Source: Chitinophaga pinensis
Lineage (GTDB): Bacteria; Bacteroidota; Bacteroidia; UKL13-3
NCBI GenBank assembly: GCA_945870425.1
Contig: CAMBSD010000007.1
Location: forward strand, 1 to 64,000
Direction of reading: 5' to 3'
DNA length: 64,000 nt
Positions 7,801-15,972 of the stretch are shown here, in pieces. The notes under the pieces were generated by a model. The model did no database searches and was not told the DNA's origin. It worked only from the letters and a program-made list of their open reading frames with translations. The translations under genes were made by a program, and so were the position numbers. Every line of letters begins with the position of its first letter. Positions within the stretch are counted from its first letter, which is position 1.

Positions 7801-10770
7801 ACTGTTACCATTAATGCCTCTTCTCAATCAGTGTGTTCAGGCAATCTGTTAACGCTAACAGCAACTGGTGCAAATAATTTAGTATGGACTGGTGGAGTAA
7901 GCAACGGTGTACCGTTTATTCCAAGTGCTACTTCTAAATATATAGTTACTGGCACAGATGCCAATGGATGTATTGGCAAAGATTCTATTACAGTGCCTGT
8001 TAGTAATTGTCTTAATACTGATTTGGCAAATTTGAGCATAAGTTCAGGATTACTTTCACCATCATTTGTAAAAACCACGTTGAATTATACCTCACTAGTT
8101 GCAAATAATATTAGTAGTATAAATATTACCCCTACTGCAGATGATGCATTGGCTGCACTCCAAATAAGAATTAACAATGGAACTTATTCCGATGTTTTGA
8201 GTGGATCAGTTGCATCAATTACAGGTCTAAACATAGGAACCAACGCGATTGATATCAGAGTAACTGCAAGAGATAATGTAACAACGAAGGTTTATACAAT
8301 TATTGTCAACCGATCTGCTTATTCAAACACCAACTTATCTAATATTAATTTAATTGGCGCACCTTATTCTCCGCTCTTCAACTCTGATACTTTAACATAC
8401 TCATCTACTGTATTATTTGGAGTAAATAAAGTCAAGGTATCTCCTATTGTCTCAGATTCCTCATCAAGAATAAAAATTATAATAAACAATGGTGCATATG
8501 TAAATATCAAAAGCAAGGATACCTCTGATTTCTTGGCCTTGAACATTGGTTCAAATACTATTTATATAAAAGTAGAAGTTCAAGACTCTACCATGAGTAA
8601 AATATATACCATCCATATTAACAGAGCAAATGCTGTTCCTCCTAGTGCTATGAATTATTCACCAAATTCAATAAATGCAATCAGGACAATATCATCTATA
8701 AATATTATACCAACATATTCTGGTGATTCAGTTACGTTTTTCCAAATAAATCCTTTATTGCCCAGTGGCTTAACATTTAATAATCTTACAGGTAGGATAA
8801 GTGGCACACCATTGGTGCTTTCTGCACAAACCAATTATACCATAACAGGTGTAAATAATGGAGGCAATACATCAACTATTTTCAGTTTGTCAGTTGTTGC
8901 TGTAGCACCAAGTAATTTAAAATACAATGATTCAGTAATTATCGCGACTCGAACAATTACTAATATCAGCTCAACTGCAAGCGCAAGCGGTGACTTGATT
9001 ACCAAATATAGAATTACGCCAAACTTACCAACTGGAATAAAATTAGATTCAACTACGGGTAAAATAAGTGGAATAGCTTCGGTGCTTTCTCCATTGACTA
9101 CCTATACCATAACTGGAAGTAATACAGGAGGTAGCGCCACAGCTAGCTTCACATTATCGGTAAATGCCATTGCTCCAAGCAATTTAAGATTCTCTGATTC
9201 TTCTGTAGTAGCCACTCGTACTTTAACAAACATTAATGCTAATCCTACTAACTCAGGCGATTTGATTACTAAGTATACTATTGACCCTGCTTTACCAATT
9301 GGATTAAATATTGATTCGGTTACTGGTGAAATAAGTGGAACTCCACAGGTAATATCACCATTCACTACCTATAACATTTTGGGTAGTAACTCTGGGGGTT
9401 TTGCTCTGGCATCATTCAAATTAACTGTAAACGCAATTGCCCCAAGCAATTTAAATTACACTGACTCTATTATCATTGCTACAAGAACCTTATCTAATAT
9501 CAATAACATCCCAACAAATACTGGTGACTTAATTACCAAATACAGTATCAGTCCTGCTTTGCCAATTGGATTAAGTTTGGATACAGTTACGGGAACCATT
9601 AGTGGAATTCCATTGCAAACTTCTCCTTTTATAACATACATAATTACAGGAACAAACTCAGGAGGAAGCACAACAACTACCTTAACTTTAACCGTTAATC
9701 CAATTGCACCAAGTAATTTAAAATACAGTGATTCAGCAGTTGTAGCAACACGTTTATTAACACATATAAATGCCATACCAAGTCATTTGGGTGATTCAAT
9801 TGATAGCTATCAAATCAGTCCTGTTTTACCTGCGGGTGTGAGTTTGGATTCAATTACTGGTACTATAAGTGGAACACCTTCCCAATTGATGCCATTAACT
9901 CTTTATACCATTACTGGTTCAAATTCTGGAGGTAGTGCAAATGCGATATTCTCTTTAACTGTTAATTCCATTGCGCCAAGCACTTTAAAATACTCGGATT
10001 CAAATATGGTTGCCACAAGAACCATTAGCAACATTAATTCAAATCCGATATATGTAGGTGACTCAATTACATTGTTTAAAATCAATCCATCTCTTCCAAT
10101 GGGTGTAAACTTAGATTCGATTACTGGAAAAATTTCAGGCATACCAACTGTACTTTCTCCATTAACAACTTATACCATCACAGGAACCAATTCAGGTGGA
10201 ACTACCAATGCTACTATCAAATTAATCGTAAAAGCAATTGCACCAAATGCCATGAGTTACGCACCTAGTTTGGTTATAGCTACCAATGGACTTACCAATA
10301 TTAGTTCTATTCCAAGTTATACTGGTGACTCGATTACCAGTTTCTCAGTAGCACCTACATTCCCTTCAGGTATCAGTTTAAATACTTCTACAGGTTTAAT
10401 CAGTGGCATTCCAGGTGTGGTATCAGCGCAAACCTTGTATACCATTACAGGAAGTAATACAGGAGGTAGCACAAATGCTACATTTACCTTAACTGTAAAC
10501 AAAGGAACAGGTATCAATGAAACAGAATTGATAAGCACAGCCATATACCCTAACCCAACAACGGGCATCGTAAACATCAGTTCAAATCAAGCTATTGAGA
10601 ATATTGAAGTATATGATGTAACAGGCAAATTGGTGTTGAGCCACAGAAATGATAGCCATCAAAAGCATATTGAATTAGATTTATCTGCCTTTAGCAATGG
10701 TATTTACTTCATTCAAACCCATAACCAAAACGCTGAAACGACCTTGAACAAAGTGGTCATTTCAAAATAA
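4825..10770 (+). CDS. Secreted M36 (fungalysin-like) metallopeptidase, T9SS cargo
   Basis: This 1981-residue protein is exported and probably attached to the cell surface or released by T9SS. A signal peptide covers residues 1-30, followed by an FTP-like propeptide. The M36 catalytic site is HEFGH (H419, E420, H423), with the third zinc ligand in MGEIW (about E518). After it come a PKD domain (about 632-712), a large region with a cysteine-poor beta fold, two cadherin-like beta-sandwich domains (about 1063-1165 and 1166-1268), seven Ig-like (He_PIG) repeats of 89 residues (1273-1895), and a T9SS C-terminal domain starting YPNPTTG (about 1907). A TACTTTTG at 4758-4765 may be its -7 element. 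It is far longer than typical M36 enzymes because of the repeats. Confidence 0.93.
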   Translation: MKLFIWKFELKTWIICITLILFSSLSAQAQESKEIIKNYIQAQAKENIIDPKDFSEWALTDEYTDKGTGITHAYMQQMYHGIPIFNAISVVAIKDSKVAVFRPGIVPYLNKRVKTDVPTLSPEEGVNAALACIKKKSKNLSFIEKDEIKHKYTYTDKSISVSPIEVQLTFVAIDDKVLLSWNVSVELIKEPHWWNIRVDAVKGKFIEKNDFTRSCNFGIAPASAMAPPPPAPFAPDYRVFAYPIEAPTFGSRALISNPSDPIASPYGWHDIDGVGGAEYTITRGNNVHAYEDRNNDNLPGYSPDGTSNLVFDSVYSFTNAPLLNQHASVTNLFYLNNYIHDYLYRLGFDEVSGNFQQNNYGNGGLGSDYVNAEGFDGGGTNNANFSTPADGSKPRMQMYLFNSTTPNRDGSFDNGIVAHEFGHGVSNRLTGGPSQASCLSNAEQGGEGWSDWLALMLTIKPGDVGATPRGMGTYATGQATNGTGIRRYPYSTDMTINPQNYANIANTTSGSQVHNMGEIWCDVLWDMSWLLMDQFGYSSDPTIATAGNNIAINLVLQGMKLQPCNPGFLDARNAILAADSLIYGYSHKCLIWQAFARRGMGWSASQGSANVAGDETAAFNIPNFCVAVTQAPVSNFTASTVTPACGGSVSFTDQSTQAQSWLWYFGDNTTSTAQNPSKVYTSPGTYTVSLVVTNTLGIDSLAKVSHITVAPTFTTTITNTPVIGCSGDPVQLTATPSVTNNTIYNVSNIPYAPVVGVGTGSTITLTDDQMSAALPIGFTFNFFGNNYTSFYKCSNGFITFTANQTSATSRYGVAIPNTATPNNFIAAAWSDLNPVSTNGSKIRYITTGTAPNRKLIINDSTFHYGGTAYPMIVQTILYETSNIIEVHSSTITNTSPITATNVTKTITQGIENSAGSKGYIVPGRNSAIFSTNNDAYRFTPGYSYLWTTGNLNGATQTFYPTSASGTVYDVTVSDGTCTATFSSPVINVYPKPTVTINASSQSVCSGNLLTLTATGANNLVWTGGVSNGVPFIPSATSKYIVTGTDANGCIGKDSITVPVSNCLNTDLANLSISSGLLSPSFVKTTLNYTSLVANNISSINITPTADDALAALQIRINNGTYSDVLSGSVASITGLNIGTNAIDIRVTARDNVTTKVYTIIVNRSAYSNTNLSNINLIGAPYSPLFNSDTLTYSSTVLFGVNKVKVSPIVSDSSSRIKIIINNGAYVNIKSKDTSDFLALNIGSNTIYIKVEVQDSTMSKIYTIHINRANAVPPSAMNYSPNSINAIRTISSINIIPTYSGDSVTFFQINPLLPSGLTFNNLTGRISGTPLVLSAQTNYTITGVNNGGNTSTIFSLSVVAVAPSNLKYNDSVIIATRTITNISSTASASGDLITKYRITPNLPTGIKLDSTTGKISGIASVLSPLTTYTITGSNTGGSATASFTLSVNAIAPSNLRFSDSSVVATRTLTNINANPTNSGDLITKYTIDPALPIGLNIDSVTGEISGTPQVISPFTTYNILGSNSGGFALASFKLTVNAIAPSNLNYTDSIIIATRTLSNINNIPTNTGDLITKYSISPALPIGLSLDTVTGTISGIPLQTSPFITYIITGTNSGGSTTTTLTLTVNPIAPSNLKYSDSAVVATRLLTHINAIPSHLGDSIDSYQISPVLPAGVSLDSITGTISGTPSQLMPLTLYTITGSNSGGSANAIFSLTVNSIAPSTLKYSDSNMVATRTISNINSNPIYVGDSITLFKINPSLPMGVNLDSITGKISGIPTVLSPLTTYTITGTNSGGTTNATIKLIVKAIAPNAMSYAPSLVIATNGLTNISSIPSYTGDSITSFSVAPTFPSGISLNTSTGLISGIPGVVSAQTLYTITGSNTGGSTNATFTLTVNKGTGINETELISTAIYPNPTTGIVNISSNQAIENIEVYDVTGKLVLSHRNDSHQKHIELDLSAFSNGIYFIQTHNQNAETTLNKVVISK
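8641..10509 (+). repeat. Seven tandem 267-bp repeats inside the M36 gene
   Basis: Seven units of 89 codons follow each other without linkers. Each encodes a putative Ig (He_PIG) fold with the pattern ATRT-NIN---GD-ITKY-I-P-LP-G----TG-ISG--------TYTITGSN-GG. Units 2-6 are closest to each other, and units 1 and 7 have diverged most (AMNYSPN and AMSYAPS starts), as expected if the array grew from the middle. Copy number may vary between strains. Confidence 0.85.
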
Positions 10771-10806
10771 AAAGTGTTGCATCGCTTGTCTGTTCAAGTA
10801 CGGGCA

Positions 10807-10912
10807 GCATTTGTCAGTTCGAGTGGAGAATGCATTTGTCAGTTCGAGCGGAGTCGAGAACGACTTATCTAAGAGTCTGTCTATGTCTCGACTCCGCTCG
10901 ACATGACAGACA
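10807..10912. repeat. Dispersed-type repeat with 16-bp inverted arms
   Basis: Two direct copies of GCATTTGTCAGTTCGAG-GGAG occur at 10807-10830 and 10832-10859. The second copy contains TCGAGCGGAGTCGAGA (10844-10859), whose exact complement lies at 10886-10901, making a 16-bp perfect inverted repeat with a 26-base loop. Similar GTCGAGCGGAGTCGAGA sequences are, to my knowledge, scattered in intergenic DNA of many Bacteroidota. Confidence 0.7.
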
Positions 10913-10919
10913 ATGAATA

Positions 10920-10948
10920 GGCTGCCCGACATTCGGGCAGCCTTTTTT
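10920..10948. terminator. Bidirectional terminator between M36 gene and uvrB
   Basis: Perfect 10-bp stem GGCTGCCCGA (10920-10929) and TCGGGCAGCC (10933-10942), loop CAT, then six T. It overlaps the end of uvrB by two bases, and serves the M36 gene on the plus strand. On the minus strand the complement has A-rich sequence before the stem and a weaker T tract after it. Confidence 0.85.
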
Positions 10949-12983
10949 ATTTCATTTCCTCTAGTTTCTTTTGAAGGCCAAACATCTCATCTCTTAATCT
11001 TGCAGCCTCCATAAAATCAAGTTCTTTAGCTGCTTTCTGCATGCGTTTCTGGGTTTCATCAAGCATTTTTTGTAGCTTAGGTTTGCTCAAATACTCTACA
11101 ACAGGATCTGCGGCAATGTTGAATTCTTCAGGTTCTACATACGCTCTTCCTATTGGCTCTCCACCTAATGTTTTGGCATCAGCTATACTGGTTTGTTTTA
11201 TAATCTCATCCTTACTTCTTCTAATGGTAGTTGGGGTAATACCATGCTTGGTATTATATGCAATTTGAATATCGCGTCTTCTATAGGTTTCATTAATGGT
11301 GCGCTGCATGCTATCTGTCATCACATCCGCATACATAATTACCTTGCCCCTGTCATTTCTAGCTGCACGACCAATGGTTTGAGTCAATGATTTATCATTC
11401 CTCAAAAAGCCTTCTTTATCTGCATCCATAATAGCTACCAAACTTACCTCCGGTAAATCCAATCCTTCTCTTAATAAGTTCACACCTATAAGCACATCAA
11501 ATACCCCCAAGCGAAGGTTTCTCAAAATCTCAACACGATCAAGTGTTTTCACTTCACTGTGAATATAACTACATTTAATATTCAAACGAGTCATATACTT
11601 GCTTAACTCCTCCGCCATACGTTTGGTTAAGGTGGTCACAAGTATCCTATCACCCATTTTAATGCGTTCATCTATTTCATCTAATAAATCATCCACCTGA
11701 TTCAAACAAGAACGCACCTCGATGGTAGGATCTAATAAGCCAGTTGGACGAATGATTTGTTCTACCAAAATACCACCCGCTTGTTGTATCTCATAATCTG
11801 CAGGCGTAGCACTCACATAAATGGTTTGTGGTATCATGCCTTCAAATTCAGAAAAGGTAAGAGGTCGATTATCCATTACTGAAGGAAGTCTAAACCCATA
11901 TTCAACTAAGTTTTGCTTTCTGCTTCTATCACCACCATACATGGCACGCACTTGTGGCATTGATACGTGGCTTTCATCCACCATCAACAAAAAGTCGTTC
12001 GGAAAATAATCTATAATACAGAATGGTCTATCACCCGCATTTCTCTTATCCATATAGCGACTGTAATTTTCAATACCACTGCAATAGCCCAACTCACGCA
12101 TCATTTCAAGGTCGAAGTTGGTTCTTTCTTCTAAACGTTTTGCTTCTAAAAACTTACCTACGCTTTTAAAATATTCGATCTGCGCCACCAAATCATCTTG
12201 AATTTGTATCATGGCCTCTCTTAGTTGATCCTTAGGAGTAACATATAAGTTAGCAGGGAAAATGGCAATGTCTTTTGCCGGCTCTTGTTTCTTTCCACTC
12301 ACAGGGTCAATGATATCAGTACTTTCAACCTCATCTCCAAAAAACTGAATACGAAAAGCAAAATCTGCATAAGCAGGAAATACATCTACAACATCTCCTT
12401 TTACACGAAAGTTACCCCTATTAAATTCAGCCGTGGTGCGGCTATACAATGAATCAACCAAAGAAAACAAAAACGTATTTCGGCCAATTTTCTGACCTAC
12501 ATGTATTCTAATGGTACTCTTCTCGTAATCCTTAGGATTTCCTGCACCATAAATACAACTTACCGATGCTACCACAATAATATCCCTCCTACCACTCATG
12601 AGAGTTGATGTTGTTGCCAACCTCATTTTCTCTATCTCTTCATTGATGGCAAGGTCTTTTTCGATATAAGTATTACTAGAAGGAATAAAGGCCTCTGGTT
12701 GGTAATAATCGTAATAACTTACAAAGTATTCAACTTTATTGTTTGGAAAAAACTGTTTAAACTCGCTGTATAATTGGGCTACTAGGGTTTTATTATGACT
12801 TAATATCAAGGTGGGTCTTTGCACCTGTTGTATGACATTGGCCATAGTAAAGGTCTTACCACTGCCCGTAACCCCCAATAGCACTTGTGATTTATCACCA
12901 TGCTCCAAGCCCTTTACCAATGCTTTGATAGCACCTGGTTGGTCGCCTGTTGGAACATAATCTGAAATGATTTGAAATTGCAA
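10947..12983 (-). CDS. uvrB: UvrABC system protein B
   Basis: This 678-residue helicase-like subunit verifies DNA damage in nucleotide excision repair, together with UvrA and UvrC. The Walker A motif GVTGSGKT lies at residues 37-44, the beta-hairpin (YVSYYDYYQPEAF) near 95, the DEAD-like DESH box near 340, and the QTIGRAARN motif VI near 535. The C-terminal UVR domain that contacts UvrC (LDFMEAARLRDEM) is present. Length is normal. It stands alone; uvrA is not in the window. The ATG is preceded by an A/T-rich 60-base region. Confidence 0.97.
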   Translation of the reverse strand: MQFQIISDYVPTGDQPGAIKALVKGLEHGDKSQVLLGVTGSGKTFTMANVIQQVQRPTLILSHNKTLVAQLYSEFKQFFPNNKVEYFVSYYDYYQPEAFIPSSNTYIEKDLAINEEIEKMRLATTSTLMSGRRDIIVVASVSCIYGAGNPKDYEKSTIRIHVGQKIGRNTFLFSLVDSLYSRTTAEFNRGNFRVKGDVVDVFPAYADFAFRIQFFGDEVESTDIIDPVSGKKQEPAKDIAIFPANLYVTPKDQLREAMIQIQDDLVAQIEYFKSVGKFLEAKRLEERTNFDLEMMRELGYCSGIENYSRYMDKRNAGDRPFCIIDYFPNDFLLMVDESHVSMPQVRAMYGGDRSRKQNLVEYGFRLPSVMDNRPLTFSEFEGMIPQTIYVSATPADYEIQQAGGILVEQIIRPTGLLDPTIEVRSCLNQVDDLLDEIDERIKMGDRILVTTLTKRMAEELSKYMTRLNIKCSYIHSEVKTLDRVEILRNLRLGVFDVLIGVNLLREGLDLPEVSLVAIMDADKEGFLRNDKSLTQTIGRAARNDRGKVIMYADVMTDSMQRTINETYRRRDIQIAYNTKHGITPTTIRRSKDEIIKQTSIADAKTLGGEPIGRAYVEPEEFNIAADPVVEYLSKPKLQKMLDETQKRMQKAAKELDFMEAARLRDEMFGLQKKLEEMK

Positions 12984-13067
12984 TTTTTTTTAAAATTATA
13001 AGATGGAATACGTTTAGAAATATATGAATTTAAAATCAAAAATATTCTAAACTTGTTTTTTGATATT

Positions 13068-13271
13068 GAACCCCTTCAGGGTTCTTAATGTTACTTTTGA
13101 TATTTTTCCGTAGGTTTCACCTACGGCTATTATTATTTTACCCCTTCGGGGTAAGCTATTTAATTGCATACAAGACCAATTGTTCTCAATCCTGAAGGGA
13201 TTGAATAATAATAGCTCCGCATGAAATGCGGTAACTAGTATGAAAAAAGGAAAACAACCACGAAGTGGTTG
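13068..13271. repeat. Symmetric array of six short hairpins with TTC/GAA loops
   Basis: Six perfect stem-loops: 13068-13084 (GAACCC, loop CTTCA), 13108-13126 (CCGTAGGT, TTC), 13138-13154 (TTACCCC, TTC), 13186-13204 (TCAATCC, TGAAG), 13217-13231 (CCGCAT, GAA), 13255-13271 (CAACCAC, GAA). The gaps are 23, 11, 31, 12 and 23 bases, so the layout mirrors itself. The 11/12-base gaps share GCTATTATTATT in opposite orientation. This is an inverted pair of a three-hairpin module, like a REP doublet, next to the RAYT-like gene. A 90-residue open frame across it is an artefact. Confidence 0.8.
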
Positions 13272-13278
13272 AATAGAG

Positions 13279-13725
13279 CTATCGTAAGTACTTTTCATCA
13301 AATTCAATTTGTTGTTCAACTAGCAGCTGTTTATATTCTTCATAAAACGATAGGGTTTCATGATGCTTTTCTTGATTTTTAACATATTCAATAAGCCTAT
13401 CTTTTTCTTTTAAAGAATAAGTAAAAGCAGCATACCCATCTTGCCAACCATTAAAATTTGTAAATAAGTTTTCTTTTTTAATATATTCACTGCTAGCAAC
13501 TTTAATATCTTTTATAATGGCTGAAAGAGCTATGCTGGGATGGATATGCGTAACAATATGTATATGATCTTCAATGCCGCCTATTTGATATAAATGACAA
13601 TTTTTATTCTTCAATATTCCCCAAATAAATTTATGTAGCTCCACTCTTTTTTCAACCTTCAAAGTTCTTTCTCTGTTCTTTGTACTGAATACAATTTGAA
13701 ATAATATTTGCGTGTAGGTGCTCAT
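13279..13725 (-). CDS. IS200-like / RAYT-type Y1 transposase
   Basis: This 148-residue protein belongs to the Y1 HUH single-strand transposases (Transposase_17, REP-associated type). The HUH metal motif is in DHIHI (H54, H56), the catalytic tyrosine is Y114 in the Y-x-x-N-Q-x-x-HH context (YVKNQEKHH), and the C-terminal FDEKYLR is typical of the Bacteroidota members. It looks intact. The hairpin array begins 7 bases after the stop. There is no accessory tnpB and no second copy in the window. Such proteins bind and move REP-like hairpins rather than a normal IS; that role here is inferred. Confidence 0.88.
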   Translation of the reverse strand: MSTYTQILFQIVFSTKNRERTLKVEKRVELHKFIWGILKNKNCHLYQIGGIEDHIHIVTHIHPSIALSAIIKDIKVASSEYIKKENLFTNFNGWQDGYAAFTYSLKEKDRLIEYVKNQEKHHETLSFYEEYKQLLVEQQIEFDEKYLR

Positions 13726-13873
13726 TTCGTTGCCTTTATAAATCTTAACAAAGCCGTTATTATTTTCTAATCGATTTAGAATTATGATTAATTTTTTTTA
13801 GGCATATTGAATTGTTTAACAATTTATCAATTGCTAAAATATTTTATAAAATTTCAAAAAAAACATTTGCTAA

Positions 13874-13903
13874 ATTATTCAAGCCCTTTTGGCTTGAAAT
13901 AAT
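13874..13903. repeat. Imperfect hairpin upstream of the transposase
   Basis: The core TTCAAGCC (13878-13885) pairs with GGCTTGAA (13891-13898) around loop CTTTT, and the flanking A/T bases pair with one bulge. It lies between the LptE stop and the transposase start. It could be a weak terminator for lptE (no clear T-run) or the other boundary of the mobile unit. Confidence 0.45.
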
Positions 13904-13908
13904 CTAAT

Positions 13909-14412
13909 TTACCAATTAATAAATGCCTTGTTAAAAACATCCTGAACCAACATGGCCGTTACTTCAGTTATCAATCTTGGTTCTTCAGAGGCTAAACTCA
14001 AGCTTGCATCAAAATCTACATTGCGTGAAAAAACTTCTTTGAAATTTTTGGTTTCGTCCTTATTACTTTCAAAGATAATCTCAATTGAAACAGTTAGTCT
14101 AGTAACTGCATTGGATTGGTTTCCTTGCACAGCTGCAGGTGCTACTTTGTAGTCAGTTATTTTTCCACTAAAGGCAAAATCGCCATCTTCTTGTGTTAGT
14201 TTCAATGAGGTTTCATTGATAAATTTTTGTTTCAACTTTTCAGTCAATGTTTGACTTAGGGTAGGTGCGACAATGCTCGCAGTATTTTGTATAAAATCAA
14301 CTGAAAAGGTTTTTGCATCGGGTGGCACACTTGCTCCAGAATGGGTATAAACACCGCACGAAGAATGCAACAAAACACAAAATAAAAACAAGCCGAAAAT
14401 TGATTTTTGCAT
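13909..14412 (-). CDS. lptE: LptE-family LPS-assembly lipoprotein
   Basis: This 167-residue lipoprotein matches the Bacteroidota LptE family, which plugs the LptD translocon that inserts LPS into the outer membrane. A lipobox ends at C19 (LLHSSC), followed by GVYTHSGASVPPDAKTFSV, and the core TLSQTLTEKLKQKF and ISF-like strands follow. Length is normal. lptD is not in the window. A terminator separates it from gltA upstream, so it needs its own promoter or read-through. Downstream is the mobile unit, which may have inserted behind this gene. Confidence 0.85.
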   Translation of the reverse strand: MQKSIFGLFLFCVLLHSSCGVYTHSGASVPPDAKTFSVDFIQNTASIVAPTLSQTLTEKLKQKFINETSLKLTQEDGDFAFSGKITDYKVAPAAVQGNQSNAVTRLTVSIEIIFESNKDETKNFKEVFSRNVDFDASLSLASEEPRLITEVTAMLVQDVFNKAFINW

Positions 14413-14441
14413 AGCACAAAACTAATGTATTTTAAACAAAA

Positions 14442-14469
14442 AAGAGGCTACCCTTTCGGACAGCCTCTC
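14442..14469 (-). terminator. Terminator of citrate synthase
   Basis: On the minus strand AGAGGCT pairs with AGCCTCT (core 14444-14449 with 14462-14467), followed by a run of T. It lies just after the gltA stop. Confidence 0.8.
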
Positions 14470-14487
14470 CACAAATCTTATTATCAA

Positions 14488-15804
14488 TTAAGCATTCGCT
14501 TTTTTAGCTGCAACTGCTTTTTTCATCCAATCATAAGTTACAGATTTTGGTCTCTCAATTGGTAATCCCAATGCTCTGTCCCATATCAAACTGGCCAATA
14601 CGCCCAATGCACGGCTTACACCAAACATAACGGTATAGAAATCTGCTTCAACTAAACCATAATGCAGTAACAATGCACCTGAGTGTGCATCTACATTGGG
14701 CCATGGGTTTTTAATTTTACCAGTATTTTCTAAAATTTGAGGGGCCACTTTGTATATTTTCCAAACAATATTTACTAATTTATCATCAGGCATGTACGTT
14801 TTAGCAAACTCTTGTTGTGCCGTAAAACGAGGATCTGTCTGACGCAACACAGCGTGACCATAGCCAGGAACTACCTTACCTTCAGTCAATGTTTTTTGGA
14901 TATAAGATGCAATATCCTCTTCGCTTGGGTCATGACCTATTTCTTCAATCATCTCAAAAATCCAACGTATTACTTCTTGATTTGCTAAACCATGCAATGG
15001 ACCTGCTAAACCGTTCATAGCCGCAGCCAATGAAAGATAAGGGTCTGATAAGGCAGAACCCACCAAGTGAGTCGTATGTGCAGAAACATTTCCACCTTCA
15101 TGATCAGCATGTATGGTTAAATACAATCGCATCAATTTGTAAAACTCATTTTGATCGATACCTAACATATGAGCAAAATTTGCTGCCCAATCCAATTTAG
15201 CATCTGCAGGAATATGCTCACCATTTTTGTAAGTTCTTCTGTAAATATAGGCTGCTACTAATGGCAAACGCGCCAATAGTGTACAAACATCTTCATAGGT
15301 ATAACTCCAATAATCTTTTTTATTGATTCCTTCACGGTATGCTTTCGCAAAAACAGATTCAGTTTGTAATGCCATTATAGCCATTGTTAACTGAGTCATT
15401 GGATGGGTAGTGATAGGCATTGCATCCAATGCAGCATATACATGCGCAGGGACTTCTGAACGAGCAGCCCAGTTGGCTTGAATTTCTAAAACATCATCAT
15501 AAGTTGGTAACTCACCAATTAACATTAGGTAAAATAAACCTTCCGGCAATGGTTCAGTACCACCTGGCACTTTGGGCAATAGTTGACGTAATTCAGGAAT
15601 AGAGTATCCACGGAAACGAATGCCTTCATTCGAATCAAGAAGTGACGTTTCTGTTAACAAGCCAATGATGCCTTTCTGACCAGCATATACATCCTCCACA
15701 GTAAACTCACCTAATGCTACATTGGCATTCTCTTTAACGAAGTTTCTAATCTCAACAGCCAACGGCATGGCTTTTTCCGCAAATTTCTCTTTTAAATTAC
15801 CCAT
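14488..15804 (-). CDS. gltA: Citrate synthase (eukaryotic-like)
   Basis: This 438-residue enzyme joins acetyl-CoA and oxaloacetate to citrate. It resembles the mitochondrial form rather than the E. coli type: the opening KEKFAEKAMPLAVEIRNFVK, the catalytic HEGGNVSAHTTHL, PGYGHAVLR and the AHSGALL region match. The three catalytic residues (two histidines, one aspartate) appear to be conserved. It is encoded alone, with a terminator behind it. Possession of mitochondrial-like citrate synthase and aconitase is common in Bacteroidota. Confidence 0.95.
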   Translation of the reverse strand: MGNLKEKFAEKAMPLAVEIRNFVKENANVALGEFTVEDVYAGQKGIIGLLTETSLLDSNEGIRFRGYSIPELRQLLPKVPGGTEPLPEGLFYLMLIGELPTYDDVLEIQANWAARSEVPAHVYAALDAMPITTHPMTQLTMAIMALQTESVFAKAYREGINKKDYWSYTYEDVCTLLARLPLVAAYIYRRTYKNGEHIPADAKLDWAANFAHMLGIDQNEFYKLMRLYLTIHADHEGGNVSAHTTHLVGSALSDPYLSLAAAMNGLAGPLHGLANQEVIRWIFEMIEEIGHDPSEEDIASYIQKTLTEGKVVPGYGHAVLRQTDPRFTAQQEFAKTYMPDDKLVNIVWKIYKVAPQILENTGKIKNPWPNVDAHSGALLLHYGLVEADFYTVMFGVSRALGVLASLIWDRALGLPIERPKSVTYDWMKKAVAAKKANA

Positions 15805-15972
15805 TACAGTTTTATAATTTTATGTTTTTGTGATTTATTACTCTTAAAAACCGCCCGAAATTAATAATTGTTTGCTGACTTGCATAAAAACTTCTTAAGA
15901 TTTTTAGCAGTAAATGATAATATTTCTTAAACTTGACATAAATTAGCTAAAAATTAGAGTAACTATTTGATA

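Noticed and set aside
13047-13319. 90-codon open frame on the minus strand across the hairpin array
   Set aside because: It consists almost wholly of the hairpin stems and overlaps the transposase gene end; the coding look is a by-product of the palindromes.
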